A stretch of 64,000 nt of DNA from Cellulomonas denverensis (GTDB lineage Bacteria > Actinomycetota > Actinomycetes > Actinomycetales > Cellulomonadaceae), in contig NZ_JAAXOX010000001.1 in NCBI RefSeq assembly GCF_012396125.1, positions 744,001 through 808,000 of the forward strand. The letters are read 5' to 3'. Under the pieces are notes generated by a model that was not told the DNA's origin, ran no database searches, and saw only the letters and a list, made by a program, of their open reading frames with translations. Below are positions 48,421 through 57,814 of this stretch, piece by piece. The stretch's first letter is position 1. Every line of letters begins with the position of its first letter. The position numbers and the translations under genes were made by a program.

Positions 48421-50796
48421 GTGCCGACGTCCATCCCGCCCGCCGCCATGCCCCGCCGCATCCGGACCCTGCTGTCCGCCGCGCTGGCGCTGCTGGTGCT
48501 GCTGACCGGGGTCGGGCTGGCCGCCCCCGCCGGTGCCGCCGAGGAGGACACCGACGCCCCGGTGGTGCTGATCGGTGTCACCGGCCTGCGCTGGGACGAC
48601 ATCGGCTCGCTGACCACCCCGGCGCTCTGGTCGTTGTCCCGGGAGGGCTCGGTCGGCACCAGCGTGGTCCGGTCCAAGCGCTCCTTCACCTGTCCGTCCG
48701 CGGGCTGGTTGGCGGTCTCCTCCGGTGGCCGCTCCGACGATCTCACCGTGGCGGACGGCACCTGCCGCACCCTGCGCGACCCACTGCCGGACGGCGACGT
48801 GCCCGGGTGGGACGACTACCTGACCGCGACCAAGGCCTCCGGCTACGACTCCCGGCTCGGCCTGCTCGGCGACACGGTGGCCGCCGCGGGCCTGTCCGCC
48901 ACCGGCATCGGGCCCGGCGCCGCGATCGCGCTGGCCGACACCGAGGGCCGGCCGGTCGGCACCCACATCCGCCGCCCCGCCACCGCCGAGGAGCTGCAGG
49001 ACGAGGTCGAGGCCGCGATGGCCGGCTCCCAGCTGCTGGTGGTGGACGCCGGCACCGTGCGCGACCCCGGCTACCAGACCCGGGGCCGCTCGGGCGTGGA
49101 CGGCGAACCGGCCGAGGACGAGGGCACCACGCCGGACGTCTCGGGCACCGACGTGGTGATCGAGCCGACCCGGGCCGAGCAGGTGCAGGCGATCGACGCG
49201 CAGATCGCCGCCGTGCTGGAGGGCATCGACCGGGCCGGCACCGACGCGACCGTCTACCTGGTCTCGCTCGCCGACTCCTCCCGGCGACCGCACCTACAAC
49301 TGGCCGCGGCGACCGGACCGGCGATCGGCGGCGGCGAGTACACCGGCGGGATGCTGCGCTCCGGATCCACCCGGCAGGACGGCTACCTCCAGGTCACCGA
49401 CGTCACCCCGACGCTGCTCACCGCGCTCGGCATCCGGGACCAGGCGCCCAGCGGCGCGATGGTCGGCAGCGTGATCTCCCAGCGGATCGACGACGACACC
49501 GCCACCGCCCGGGTCGCCTACCTGATCGACCAGAACCGGCACGCGCAGGCCGCCAAGCCACTGGTCAGCACCTTCTACGTGATCTGGGTGGCGATGAATC
49601 TGGCGCTGTACGCGCTGGTCACCGTCGGTCTGAACAGCCGGGTCCGGCAGTGGTTCGTCCGGTTGCTCGATCGGTGGCGGCCGAACCGGGTGCGCGGCCG
49701 GACGCGCGTCACCCCGCAGCGGGTGCTGCGCGGGCTGCGGATCGCCGCCGTCGTGGTCGCCGCGGTGCCGGTGTCCACCTTCCTGGCGAACCTGCTGCCC
49801 TGGTGGCGGGCCACCTCCGCCGGCTGGGCGCTCGCCGGAGTGGTCGCGCTGTTCTCGCTGGCGATCGCCCTGGTCGCCCTGCTCCCGCCGTGGCGCAGCA
49901 GCTTCCTCGGCCCGCTCGGCACGGTCGCCGGGATCACCGCCCTGGTGCTGACCTGGGACGTGGCCACCGGCGCACGGCTGGCCTTGGATTCGATGATGGG
50001 CCCGAGCTCCCTGGTCGCCGGCCGGTTCTACGGCTTCGGCAACCCGGCGTTCGCGCTGTTCGCCACCGCGATGGTGCTGGTCGCCCTCGCCCTGGCCAAC
50101 CCGCTGGTTCGACGGGGCCGGCGCTGGGCCGCCGCCGGGGTGGTCGCCGTGGTCGGGATCGTCGCCACCGTGGTGGACGGCATGCCCTCGATCGGCGCGG
50201 ACTTCGGCGGACCGCCGGCCCTGGTGCCGGGCTTCGCGATCATGGCGCTGCTGGTCGCCGGGATCAAGCTCAACTGGCGCCGGGTGCTCGGGGTGCTGCT
50301 GGCCGGCGCGGTCGTGGTGATCGGCCTGGCCCTGATCGACTACGCGCGCCCGGCGGACGACCGCACCCACCTGGGCCGGTTCATCGAGACCGTGCTGGAC
50401 GGCGGGCTGTGGACCGTGCTGCTGCGCAAGGGCCAGGCCAATCTGGGCATCCTGTTCGGCAGCGAGCAGACCCTGCTGGCGATCGGCGGCGTGCTGCTGG
50501 TGGTCCTGCTGCTCGGCCGCCCGGCCCGCAACGCGGTCGGCGCCCCCGACGGCGGGCCCTACGCCTGGCTGTCCGCCGGTGCCCCGCTGCGCCGGCTGTC
50601 CACCGATGCCCCGGTGCTGATGCCCGGGCTGATCGGGCTCAGCGTGACCCTGTTCCTGGGCTTTGCGCTGAACGACTCGGGGGTGGTCGTGCCGGCCACC
50701 GGGATCGGGCTGGCGGTGCCGCTGCTGGTGGCGGCCAGTGCGACCTGGATGCTGACGCTGCAGCCGAAGGGCACGGTCGCCGCGGACCGGTCCTGA
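48421..50796 (+). CDS. Exported alkaline-phosphatase-fold/multi-pass membrane protein
   Basis: A 791-aa protein. After a signal-like N-terminus (TLLSAALALLVLLTGVGLAAPAGA) comes an extracytoplasmic domain with alkaline phosphatase/sulfatase-like landmarks: APVVLIGVTGLRWDDI, TTPALWSLSREGSVGT and, later, QVTDVTPTLLTALGI. The first metal-ligand Asp expected in the 'IxxDGLR' strand is threonine here (GVTGLRW), so catalysis is doubtful. From about residue 380 there are about ten to twelve membrane helices. This architecture recurs next to glycosyltransferase genes in actinobacteria; an envelope polymer role is inferred. The GTG at 48421 is preceded by TAGGCT and 6 nt. Confidence 0.78.
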   Translation: MPTSIPPAAMPRRIRTLLSAALALLVLLTGVGLAAPAGAAEEDTDAPVVLIGVTGLRWDDIGSLTTPALWSLSREGSVGTSVVRSKRSFTCPSAGWLAVSSGGRSDDLTVADGTCRTLRDPLPDGDVPGWDDYLTATKASGYDSRLGLLGDTVAAAGLSATGIGPGAAIALADTEGRPVGTHIRRPATAEELQDEVEAAMAGSQLLVVDAGTVRDPGYQTRGRSGVDGEPAEDEGTTPDVSGTDVVIEPTRAEQVQAIDAQIAAVLEGIDRAGTDATVYLVSLADSSRRPHLQLAAATGPAIGGGEYTGGMLRSGSTRQDGYLQVTDVTPTLLTALGIRDQAPSGAMVGSVISQRIDDDTATARVAYLIDQNRHAQAAKPLVSTFYVIWVAMNLALYALVTVGLNSRVRQWFVRLLDRWRPNRVRGRTRVTPQRVLRGLRIAAVVVAAVPVSTFLANLLPWWRATSAGWALAGVVALFSLAIALVALLPPWRSSFLGPLGTVAGITALVLTWDVATGARLALDSMMGPSSLVAGRFYGFGNPAFALFATAMVLVALALANPLVRRGRRWAAAGVVAVVGIVATVVDGMPSIGADFGGPPALVPGFAIMALLVAGIKLNWRRVLGVLLAGAVVVIGLALIDYARPADDRTHLGRFIETVLDGGLWTVLLRKGQANLGILFGSEQTLLAIGGVLLVVLLLGRPARNAVGAPDGGPYAWLSAGAPLRRLSTDAPVLMPGLIGLSVTLFLGFALNDSGVVVPATGIGLAVPLLVAASATWMLTLQPKGTVAADRS

Positions 50797-50832
50797 GTAC
50801 CGGCCCGGCCTCGCCGGTCGACAGCGAAGCCG

Positions 50833-51711
50833 TCAGGCCTGGCGGGCCTTGCCGCCCCGGCCGACCGCGCGCACCCGGCGCGCGGCCACGGCGAGCTGCA
50901 CGTCCCGGTACTGCGCCGCGCGGTGCAGCTGACCGCGCAGGTCGGTGCCGGACGGTCGGTGCCGCAGATCGCAGGGCACCTCGACCGCGACGAACCCCTT
51001 GCGCAGCAGGTCGATGGTCATGCCGGTCTCCACCCCCCAGCCACGGGCCAGCGGGGTGGCGGCCTCGAAGGCCTCCCGGGTCAGGCAGCGCATCCCGGAC
51101 AGCGGCTGGGTCGGCGTCCACCCGGTCAGCGACTGGATCGCCCGGCGGGCGGCGCCCACCACGATCCCGCGGCCACCGGCGCCCGGCTGCGGCGGGAGCA
51201 GGGCGATCGACAGGTCGGCGGTGCCCTCCAGGACCGGCGGGACCAGCGGGGCGGTGTTGACCGCGGTGTCGCCCAGGTCGCCGTCGATGAACAACAGCAG
51301 GCGGGGCGGACGGTCCGGGGCGTCGCGCATCGCGACCACGGCGGCGCCGGTCTCCATCGCGGCGGCCTTGCCCCGGTTGTGCGAGTGCCGGACGACCACC
51401 GCGCCGGCCTCCCGGGCCACGTGCTGGGTGTTGTCCTCGGAGCCGTCGTCGACGACCAGCACCAGGTCGACGTGCGGGATGGCGCGGGCGGAGCGGACGG
51501 TGGCGGCGATCCGGCGCGACTCGTCCTTGGCCGGGATCACCACGGCGACCCGCTGGCGGCTGCGACCGGTCCGGGGTGCCACGGCGGCAGCCGGCTCGGC
51601 GGACTGGCCGCGGCGGCGCTTGCCGGTGCGGGGGGCGGATCCGGGCACGCCGTCGTCGTCCTGCTCCGCCACCGGGTCGGATCCGGTCCGCTGCTCAGCC
51701 TCGCCCGTCAC
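50833..51711 (-). CDS. Family 2 glycosyltransferase (GpgS-like fold)
   Basis: A 292-aa GT-A glycosyltransferase. After a disordered, basic N-terminal 50 residues come VAVVIPAKDESRRIAATV, VLVVDDGSEDNTQHVAREAG, HNRGKAAAMETGA and LLLFIDGDLGD (the DxD-like metal site). These parts resemble glucosyl-3-phosphoglycerate synthases and dolichyl-phosphate mannosyltransferase-type enzymes. Donor and acceptor cannot be read from the sequence. The start is GTG 51711, with TAGGCT 6 nt upstream on the minus strand (51718-51723). It converges on the large membrane protein at 48421, with only 36 bp between the stops. Confidence 0.86.
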   Translation of the reverse strand: MTGEAEQRTGSDPVAEQDDDGVPGSAPRTGKRRRGQSAEPAAAVAPRTGRSRQRVAVVIPAKDESRRIAATVRSARAIPHVDLVLVVDDGSEDNTQHVAREAGAVVVRHSHNRGKAAAMETGAAVVAMRDAPDRPPRLLLFIDGDLGDTAVNTAPLVPPVLEGTADLSIALLPPQPGAGGRGIVVGAARRAIQSLTGWTPTQPLSGMRCLTREAFEAATPLARGWGVETGMTIDLLRKGFVAVEVPCDLRHRPSGTDLRGQLHRAAQYRDVQLAVAARRVRAVGRGGKARQA

Positions 51712-51783
51712 GGACTCAGCCTAGCGATCCGCCGAGGTCCGGGGCCTCGTCACACGCGGGACCGGACCGGTTCCTTCACGACG

Positions 51784-51817
51784 ACGCCGCGACCCCCGGA
51801 GGTGGGGGCCGCGGCGT
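51784..51817. terminator. Terminator hairpin downstream of the DUF5926 gene
   Basis: 51784-51797 pairs with 51804-51817 (14 positions, one mismatch) around a 6-nt loop. It lies 15 bp after the DUF5926 stop and before the glycosyltransferase promoter. Confidence 0.78.
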
Positions 51818-51832
51818 GACGGGGCGCGGGGC

Positions 51833-52660
51833 TCAGCGCAGCGTCACCTGGCGGGCGACGATGCCGGCCCGGGCGCGGCGCTCGTTGGCGTCCAGCGGCT
51901 CGGTGTTCTCCAGCGCGGCGGTGAAGGACGGGGCGAACTCCCGCAGGGCGGCCTCGATGTCCTCCGCCTCGGAGCCGCGGGCCAGCTCCCAGACCGGGAC
52001 GACCAGGCCGGTGGACCGGAAGTAGCCGATGAACTTGGAGCCGTCGAAGCCGGACGCGCGCTTGGCGTGCAGCCGGGCCAGGGCGTCCAGCACCTGCTGC
52101 TCCTCGTGCGGCTGCGCCCAGCGCAGGAACTCCTTGGCGCCCATCCGCACCCAGTAGGCGGCCTCGACGCCGGGCAGCTTCTTGGTGTCGATGATGCCGG
52201 CGTCCGCCTCCTCCACCGCGTGCTTCAGGTCGTCGGTCATCTCGGTGTCCGGGGCGATCCAGTAGCCGAAGGTGTCCAGCACGGTCACCTCGAACGGCAC
52301 GGTCGGGTCCAGCACGTCCTGCAGCCGGGGGCCGGGCTCGGGCAGGCCGACGGTCTCGATCGCGGTGCCGGGCTCGGAGTCGAGCGCCTCCAGCAGCGCG
52401 GCGGCCAGGTCACGGCTGGGGTCGCCGGAACCACCGACGGTCTGCAGCGCGAGCAGCACCACCCCGTCGGCCCGGTGCAGGGCGGCCCAGCCGTCCGGCA
52501 GCACGGTGGTGACGGTGATGTCCCGCGCGCCGTGGTCGGCGGTGGTCCGGGCGGTGGCGGTGGCGGCGGGCACCAGTTCGCGCAGGGCGACCCAGTCCGG
52601 CTCGCCGGGGAGGCCCTCGAAGGGGCGCAGCACGAAGTCGATGGAGGATGCGGTGGCCAT
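51833..52660 (-). CDS. DUF5926-family protein
   Basis: A 275-aa soluble protein of the actinobacterial DUF5926 family (sometimes mislabelled SecA-like). It begins [32 protein letters not shown] and includes [45 protein letters not shown] and [27 protein letters not shown]. The function is unknown. The ATG at 52660 has TAATCT 7 nt upstream on the minus strand (52668-52673), so it is probably leaderless. A hairpin terminator follows. It is divergent from pgm. Confidence 0.9.
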   Translation of the reverse strand: MATASSIDFVLRPFEGLPGEPDWVALRELVPAATATARTTADHGARDITVTTVLPDGWAALHRADGVVLLALQTVGGSGDPSRDLAAALLEALDSEPGTAIETVGLPEPGPRLQDVLDPTVPFEVTVLDTFGYWIAPDTEMTDDLKHAVEEADAGIIDTKKLPGVEAAYWVRMGAKEFLRWAQPHEEQQVLDALARLHAKRASGFDGSKFIGYFRSTGLVVPVWELARGSEAEDIEAALREFAPSFTAALENTEPLDANERRARAGIVARQVTLR

Positions 52661-52774
52661 GCGGGCCAGATTACCGGGGCGGTCGGCTGTCCACAGGCGC
52701 GGTCGTACTCAGGTCGTCCCCAGATGGACCTTCCGCCCTGCTCGGAGCGCGTTCGAGTGGCAGGATCACCGGGT

Positions 52775-54448
52775 ATGGACCCCCGCGCCGGAACTCCCGC
52801 CCAGCCTGCCGACCTGATCGACGTCGACGCCCTGCTGTCGGCCTACTACGACCGGCGGCCCGACCTCGACGACCCGGCACAGCGGGTGGTCTTCGGCACC
52901 AGTGGCCACCGCGGATCGTCGCTGGACGGCGCCTTCAACGAGGCGCACATCATCGCGATCACCGCCGCGATCGTGGAGTACCGCCGCGGGCAGGGCACCG
53001 ACGGGCCGCTGTTCATCGGCCGCGACACCCACGGGCTGTCCGAGCCCGCCTGGCGCACCGCGCTGGAGGTGCTGGCCGCCGCCGGGGTGGAGGTCCGGAT
53101 CGACGCCCGGGACTCCTGGACCCCGACCCCCGCCGTGTCGCACGCGATCCTGCTGCACAACGGCGCCGCCACCGCCGAGGGCGTGCGCGCCACCGGCCCC
53201 GGGCTCGCGGACGGCATCGTGGTCACGCCCTCGCACAACCCGCCGCGGGACGGCGGCTTCAAGTACAACCCGCCGCACGGCGGTCCGGCCGGTTCCGAGG
53301 CGACCGGGTGGATCGCGGACCGGGCGAACCAGATCCTGGCCGAGGGGGTGGACCGGGTGCCGCGGGTGCAGATCGACGCCGCGCTGGCCGCCGACACCAC
53401 CCGCCGGCACGACTTCCTGGGTGCCTACGTCGACGACCTGTCCTCTGTGATCGACCTGGACGCGATCCGCTCCGCCGGGATCCGGATCGGCGCCGACCCG
53501 CTCGGTGGCGCGTCGGTGGAGTACTGGGCGGCGGTCGCCGAGCGCTACGGCCTGGACCTGACCGTGGTGAACCCGCAGGTCGACCCGCGCTGGTCCTTCA
53601 TGACCCTGGACTGGGATGGCAAGATCCGGATGGACTGCTCCTCCCCCTCCGCGATGGCCTCGCTGGTCAAGGCGATGGACGGGGACGCGCCCTACGACAT
53701 CGCCACCGGCAACGACGCCGACTCCGACCGGCACGGCATCGTCACCCCGGACGCCGGGCTGATGAACCCCAACCACTACCTCGCGGTGGCGATCCGGTAC
53801 CTGTTCTCCGGCGCACGCCCGGGCTGGCCGGACAGCGCCGCGGTCGGCAAGACCCTGGTGTCCTCCTCGCTGATCGACCGGGTGGTGCGCAGCACCGGGC
53901 GGTCGCTGCTGGAGGTCCCGGTCGGCTTCAAGTGGTTCGTGCCCGGCCTGCTCGACGGGTCGGTGGGCTTCGGCGGCGAGGAGTCCGCAGGGGCGTCGCT
54001 GCTGCGGACCGACGGCTCGGTGTGGACCACGGACAAGGACGGCATCATCCTGGCGCTGCTCGCCTCGGAGATCCTGGCGACCACCGGGCGCAGCCCGTCC
54101 GCCCACCACGCGGAACTGGTCGGCGAGTTCGGCGAGTCCTGGTACGCCCGGGTCGACGCCCCGGCCACCCTGGAGCAGAAGGCCGCACTGGCCAAGCTGT
54201 CCCCGGAGCAGGTCACCGCCACCACACTCGCCGGGGAGCAGATCACCGCCAAGCTCACCGAGGCCCCGGGCAACGGTGCGGCGATCGGCGGGCTCAAGGT
54301 CACCACGGAGAACGCCTGGTTCGCGGCCCGGCCGTCCGGGACCGAGAACGTGTACAAGATCTACGCCGAGTCCTTCGTCGGGCCGGATCACCTGGCGCAG
54401 GTGCAGGAGGCGGCGCGCTCGGTGGTGGGGGACGCGCTCGGCGGCTGA
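52775..54448 (+). CDS. pgm: Phosphoglucomutase (alpha-D-glucose phosphate-specific)
   Basis: A 557-aa hexose phosphate mutase that interconverts glucose-1-phosphate and glucose-6-phosphate. Visible landmarks are [21 protein letters not shown] near the N-terminus, the phosphoserine loop [12 protein letters not shown] (Ser at about 153), the metal loop NDADSDRHG (about 313), the sugar-binding GGEESAG (about 400) and the phosphate-binding [16 protein letters not shown] (about 519). Length matches the bacterial Pgm family. The ATG at 52775 follows CAGGAT by 8 nt with no Shine-Dalgarno, so it is probably leaderless. Confidence 0.96.
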   Translation: MDPRAGTPAQPADLIDVDALLSAYYDRRPDLDDPAQRVVFGTSGHRGSSLDGAFNEAHIIAITAAIVEYRRGQGTDGPLFIGRDTHGLSEPAWRTALEVLAAAGVEVRIDARDSWTPTPAVSHAILLHNGAATAEGVRATGPGLADGIVVTPSHNPPRDGGFKYNPPHGGPAGSEATGWIADRANQILAEGVDRVPRVQIDAALAADTTRRHDFLGAYVDDLSSVIDLDAIRSAGIRIGADPLGGASVEYWAAVAERYGLDLTVVNPQVDPRWSFMTLDWDGKIRMDCSSPSAMASLVKAMDGDAPYDIATGNDADSDRHGIVTPDAGLMNPNHYLAVAIRYLFSGARPGWPDSAAVGKTLVSSSLIDRVVRSTGRSLLEVPVGFKWFVPGLLDGSVGFGGEESAGASLLRTDGSVWTTDKDGIILALLASEILATTGRSPSAHHAELVGEFGESWYARVDAPATLEQKAALAKLSPEQVTATTLAGEQITAKLTEAPGNGAAIGGLKVTTENAWFAARPSGTENVYKIYAESFVGPDHLAQVQEAARSVVGDALGG

Positions 54449-54475
54449 GGCTGCGCGGGTGAGGTGTGCGCTGGG

Positions 54476-55165
54476 CTAGGGCCAGGCGCTGTCGCGGCGA
54501 CGACGGTCGGCATCGACTCGGGCCTGCCATCGCAGTGCCACCGCCGCGATCACCCGCACCACCAGCACCATGGCGGTGAAGCAGACCAGCGCCTTGTCGA
54601 TGTAGGCCCCCGCGATGCCACCGGCCCAGGCCTCGAAGTCCGCGAGTTCCCCCGGCCGGATCAGCTCCCGGCGCCCGGCGACCGCCTCCGCGACCAACCG
54701 CTCGATGAGCCGAGCGCGGACCGGACCCGCGAGGACGGCGGCCGACCCCGCACAGATCGGCACGAGCACCGCCGCGGCGAGCCATGGCGCCCACCCACGG
54801 GCCAGCGCTCTCCTGCGCAGCCACAGGGCGAACTCCAGCGGGAGAGTGACACACAGAACGACAGGCCCGAGCGGGTAGCTGTCGAGATGGGGCCTGTGGC
54901 GCGTCGGGCTGAGTGGAGGCAACAGCGAGTGCCTGACCTCGGTGCCCTCGGGGAAACTCACCGCGAGAGAGGCAGCGGCGATGACACCGAAGATGACGAG
55001 CAGCAGGAGCACCCGGTAGCGGCGCTCCGCTCGAGCGCGGGAGGAACGCCGCGAACCGCTCGCACCGAGCCCGCACCACAGACACGGCCCGTCGTTGCGG
55101 TCCAACGACCACCGGCCACACCGCGGGCATGCCCCGGAGCGACCGGGTGCTGCGCTGGTCGGCAT
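54476..55165 (-). CDS. Zinc-ribbon membrane protein, unknown function
   Basis: A 229-aa protein that I do not recognise. Residues 12-34 contain two CxxC knuckles (CPRCG and CLWCG) forming a zinc ribbon. Hydrophobic helices follow near 49-69 (YRVLLLLVIFGVIAAASLAVSF), 98-114, 124-147 and 190-212, with an Arg-rich C-terminus. A GGCGGAG element precedes the ATG at 55165. It lies 50 bp after the stop of the secreted protein at 55216, on the same strand, so the two may form an operon. Confidence 0.7.
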   Translation of the reverse strand: MPTSAAPGRSGACPRCGRWSLDRNDGPCLWCGLGASGSRRSSRARAERRYRVLLLLVIFGVIAAASLAVSFPEGTEVRHSLLPPLSPTRHRPHLDSYPLGPVVLCVTLPLEFALWLRRRALARGWAPWLAAAVLVPICAGSAAVLAGPVRARLIERLVAEAVAGRRELIRPGELADFEAWAGGIAGAYIDKALVCFTAMVLVVRVIAAVALRWQARVDADRRRRDSAWP

Positions 55166-55215
55166 CTCCGCCCGCCCTCAGCGGATCCTGTGCGGTGTGG
55201 CCGTGTCGCAGCGCG

Positions 55216-56271
55216 TCACCCGCCCATCAGGTATCGCCACAGCCGCTCCGAGTACCGCCCCTGGTTGCTCGCGATCATCGCGGCGTAGTTCGCCTGCTGC
55301 GCAAGGGTCCGGGTGCCGAAGTACGCCATGTTCGCCAGCTGCACAGCGCCCGTCGCGAGCCACCCGATCGGCCCGGAGCCGACCGCTGCCGCACCCACCC
55401 CAGCAGCGAACAGGCCGACAGTGTCCTGGACGACCTGCTTGTTGAGCGACTCAACGGAGAGCGACCCATCGACCAGGTTCTCCACCACACGTTCCGGGCT
55501 GTCCGAAGTCGATCCGAGGTAGCGACTCCACGAGTTGATCGTCCCCTTCACATCCTCCACACCCGTCGCCCCATCGAGCGCCGCCGACGTGACGGTGATG
55601 AGGTTCACCGCCTCGAACACCGGATGCGTGACCGCACCCTTGAGGTCGATCAGTGCGTTGGCTGCCTGCTTCAGCGCGTCCGCGTGCTCCAGTGTGGAGC
55701 TGGTCGACAGGAATCGGTCGTAGACCAGCCGGTCGTCGTCGGTGATCCACGCCGACAGGTACTGGTAGTCGTTCGAGGCGTCCGCCAGGCCCGGCAGCAG
55801 GCCACGTGGGACGTCGACGTAGTGCGACAGGTACATGTAGACGATCTCGTCATTGAGCGACCTGGCCTGGCGGTCTCGGGCGGAGTTGACCTCGGCGATG
55901 TAGCCGGCGTAGGCCAGTCGTGCGGCGGTGAGCTGCTCCTCCTCGCTCGACCTCGACGCCGTCGGCGCGGCCGCCGTCCGCGGTGCGACGTCACGGTCCG
56001 CCCCCTGGTCCTCGAGCCAGGTGTCCAGGCCGGCGGCGACCTGCTGGTAGAAGTCGTCATCGCGCTCGGGCAGCTCCAGGTCCGCGGCAGTCAGCCCGAT
56101 CCGGTCGAGCGCCTCATTCGCCTCCCAGGCGGCGGTGATGATCTCCGCTGCGAGGCCGTAGTCGATCCGGTCGGTGGCCGCCGTGGCGGCGGTGGCGCTC
56201 GGCAGCCCAGTGGCTCCGAGCGCGGTGACCAGGCCCAGGACGAGCCCGGCCCGTCGTGTGGTCGTGAGCAT
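55216..56271 (-). CDS. Secreted helical protein, unknown function
   Basis: A 351-aa protein with a signal peptide (TTTRRAGLVLGLVTALGATGLPSATA, cleavage near residue 29). The rest is helix-rich, with a charged stretch (SRSSEEEQLTAARLAYAGYIAEVNSARDRQARSLNDEIVYMYLSHYVDV) and a hydrophobic region late in the protein (VGLFAAGVGAAAVGSGPIGWLATGAVQLANMAYFG) that could insert into a membrane or form a buried hairpin. I know no family match. An AAGGGGGAA Shine-Dalgarno precedes ATG 56271. The late Gly/Ala hydrophobic hairpin is a feature shared by some membrane-active exported proteins; that is only a resemblance. Confidence 0.68.
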   Translation of the reverse strand: MLTTTRRAGLVLGLVTALGATGLPSATAATAATDRIDYGLAAEIITAAWEANEALDRIGLTAADLELPERDDDFYQQVAAGLDTWLEDQGADRDVAPRTAAAPTASRSSEEEQLTAARLAYAGYIAEVNSARDRQARSLNDEIVYMYLSHYVDVPRGLLPGLADASNDYQYLSAWITDDDRLVYDRFLSTSSTLEHADALKQAANALIDLKGAVTHPVFEAVNLITVTSAALDGATGVEDVKGTINSWSRYLGSTSDSPERVVENLVDGSLSVESLNKQVVQDTVGLFAAGVGAAAVGSGPIGWLATGAVQLANMAYFGTRTLAQQANYAAMIASNQGRYSERLWRYLMGG

Positions 56272-56546
56272 GTCGTTCCCCCTTGTCGTCAGCCGTGCCC
56301 CCTGCGGGCCGGCGGCCGGTCGTCAGGACCGGCGGCTTCACGCTAGGGACGGCCGGCACCGGCGAAGGAGCCCACCTCCGCAGAAGTACGGAGCCCACGT
56401 CGCGGGATGACGGACACCGGGGCGAGGCCACGCTGGAACGCGCCGGGCGGGCCGGTTCGCGCGCGGGCGCCGAGTCGAGCGAGGGAGGCGCGTGGCGGCG
56501 ACGACCGCGCCCCCGAAACGATTCGGCCGGTGTCGGCGCCGTACCC

Positions 56547-56552
56547 CAGACT
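56547..56552 (+). promoter_or_regulatory. Putative leaderless -10 of MFS gene
   Basis: CAGACT followed by 6 nt and the GTG at 56559, the same spacing as elsewhere in the window. The 287-bp gap upstream shows no gene. Confidence 0.45.
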
Positions 56553-56558
56553 GGGACC

Positions 56559-57785
56559 GTGGGTCCCTATCGCGTCGTCCTGTCCCGTCCTGGCGCACTG
56601 AACTTCTCCGCCGCCGGGCTGGTGGCGCGACTGCCGATGTCCATGGTCGGCATCGGCATCGTGCTGATGATCCGGGCGCTGTACGGCTCCTACTCGCTGG
56701 CGGGCGGCGTCTCGGCGGTGTACGTGCTGGCCCAGGCGGTGTGCTCGCCGCAGATCGCCCGGTTCGTCGACCTGCACGGCCAGGCCCGGATCATGCGGCC
56801 GGCGGTCGCGATCTCGGCCACCGGCCTGATCGCGCTGATCCTCTCCGCACTGGCCGGGGCACCGTCGTGGATCCTGTTCGTCTTCGCGGTGATCGTCGGC
56901 GCCACCATCGGGTCCTTCGGAGCGCTGGTCCGGGCCCGCTGGTCGCACCTGGTGCAGGACGGCCGCGAGCTGCACACCGCCTACTCCCTGGAGTCCGCCG
57001 CCGACGAGCTGGTGTTCGTGGTCGGGCCGGTGCTCGCCACCACCCTGGCCACCAGCGTCGCGCCGGCCGCCGGACTGGTGGTGCCGGTGATCGGCATGGT
57101 GGTCGGCGGCTACTGGTTCCTGTCCCAGCGCGGCACCGAACCGCCCGCCACCCCGCGACCGACCGGCGCCGACGCCGCGCCCCGCCGCTCCGTGATGCGC
57201 AACCCCGGCATGATCGTGCTCGCGATCGTCTTCATCGCGATCGGCTCGATCTTCGGCGCCACCGACGTCTCCACCGTCGCCTTCGCCACCGAGCACGGCC
57301 GGGAGGGACTGGCCGGCGTGCTGCTGGCCATCTTCGCCTGCGGGTCGCTGATCTCCGGCCTGCTGTACGGCGCCCGGCACTGGGCCAGCCCGCTGTGGAT
57401 CCGGTTCGCGATCGGCACCGTCGCCCTGGTGCTCGGCACCGCACTGTTCGTGCTCGCGCACACCATGGTGGCGCTGGCCGTGGTCATGTTCGTCACCGGG
57501 TTCTCGATCGCCCCCACCCTGGTGAACGGCAACGCCCTGGTGCAGAGCTTCGTGCCGCGGGCCCGGCTCACCGAGGGCCTGACCTGGGTCGGCACCTCGC
57601 TCGGGGTCGGGGTGTCCGCGGGGTCGGCGATCGCCGGTCCGGTGATCGACGCGCACGGGTCCCACGGCGGGTACCTGGTGGTGCTCGGCTCCGGGGTGCT
57701 GGCCGTGGTCGCGGTGCTGGCCGCCCTGCGCACGCTGCGCGCCGGCGCCACCCCGATGGAGACCGGGACCGTCGCCCCGCACTGA
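56559..57785 (+). CDS. MFS transporter
   Basis: A 408-aa major facilitator with twelve predicted helices. The loop 2-3 region reads YVLAQAVCSPQIARFVDLHGQARIM, a shifted version of the MFS 'G..aDr.GRr' motif, and RARWSHLVQDGRELHTAYSLESAADELVFVVGPVLATTLA is the strong mid-protein signature of an actinobacterial MFS subgroup. The substrate is unknown. The GTG at 56559 was chosen on promoter spacing and because the protein begins just before the first helix. The APH-like kinase gene follows 29 bp later on the same strand. Confidence 0.88.
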   Translation: MGPYRVVLSRPGALNFSAAGLVARLPMSMVGIGIVLMIRALYGSYSLAGGVSAVYVLAQAVCSPQIARFVDLHGQARIMRPAVAISATGLIALILSALAGAPSWILFVFAVIVGATIGSFGALVRARWSHLVQDGRELHTAYSLESAADELVFVVGPVLATTLATSVAPAAGLVVPVIGMVVGGYWFLSQRGTEPPATPRPTGADAAPRRSVMRNPGMIVLAIVFIAIGSIFGATDVSTVAFATEHGREGLAGVLLAIFACGSLISGLLYGARHWASPLWIRFAIGTVALVLGTALFVLAHTMVALAVVMFVTGFSIAPTLVNGNALVQSFVPRARLTEGLTWVGTSLGVGVSAGSAIAGPVIDAHGSHGGYLVVLGSGVLAVVAVLAALRTLRAGATPMETGTVAPH

Positions 57786-57801
57786 CCCTGCGCCGGGCCG
57801 A

Positions 57802-57807
57802 TACCGT
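57802..57807 (+). promoter_or_regulatory. Putative leaderless -10 of APH-like gene
   Basis: TACCGT followed by 7 nt and the GTG at 57815. Confidence 0.5.
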
Positions 57808-57814
57808 GACCGGC

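Noticed and set aside
50799..50818. Terminator between the convergent 48421 and 50833 genes
   Set aside because: Only a 6-bp stem with an 8-nt loop; such hairpins are frequent by chance at this GC content.
52766..54391. Minus-strand frame of 541 codons opposite pgm
   Set aside because: Antisense shadow of a well-recognised phosphoglucomutase; no motifs and His/Gly/Arg-rich noise.
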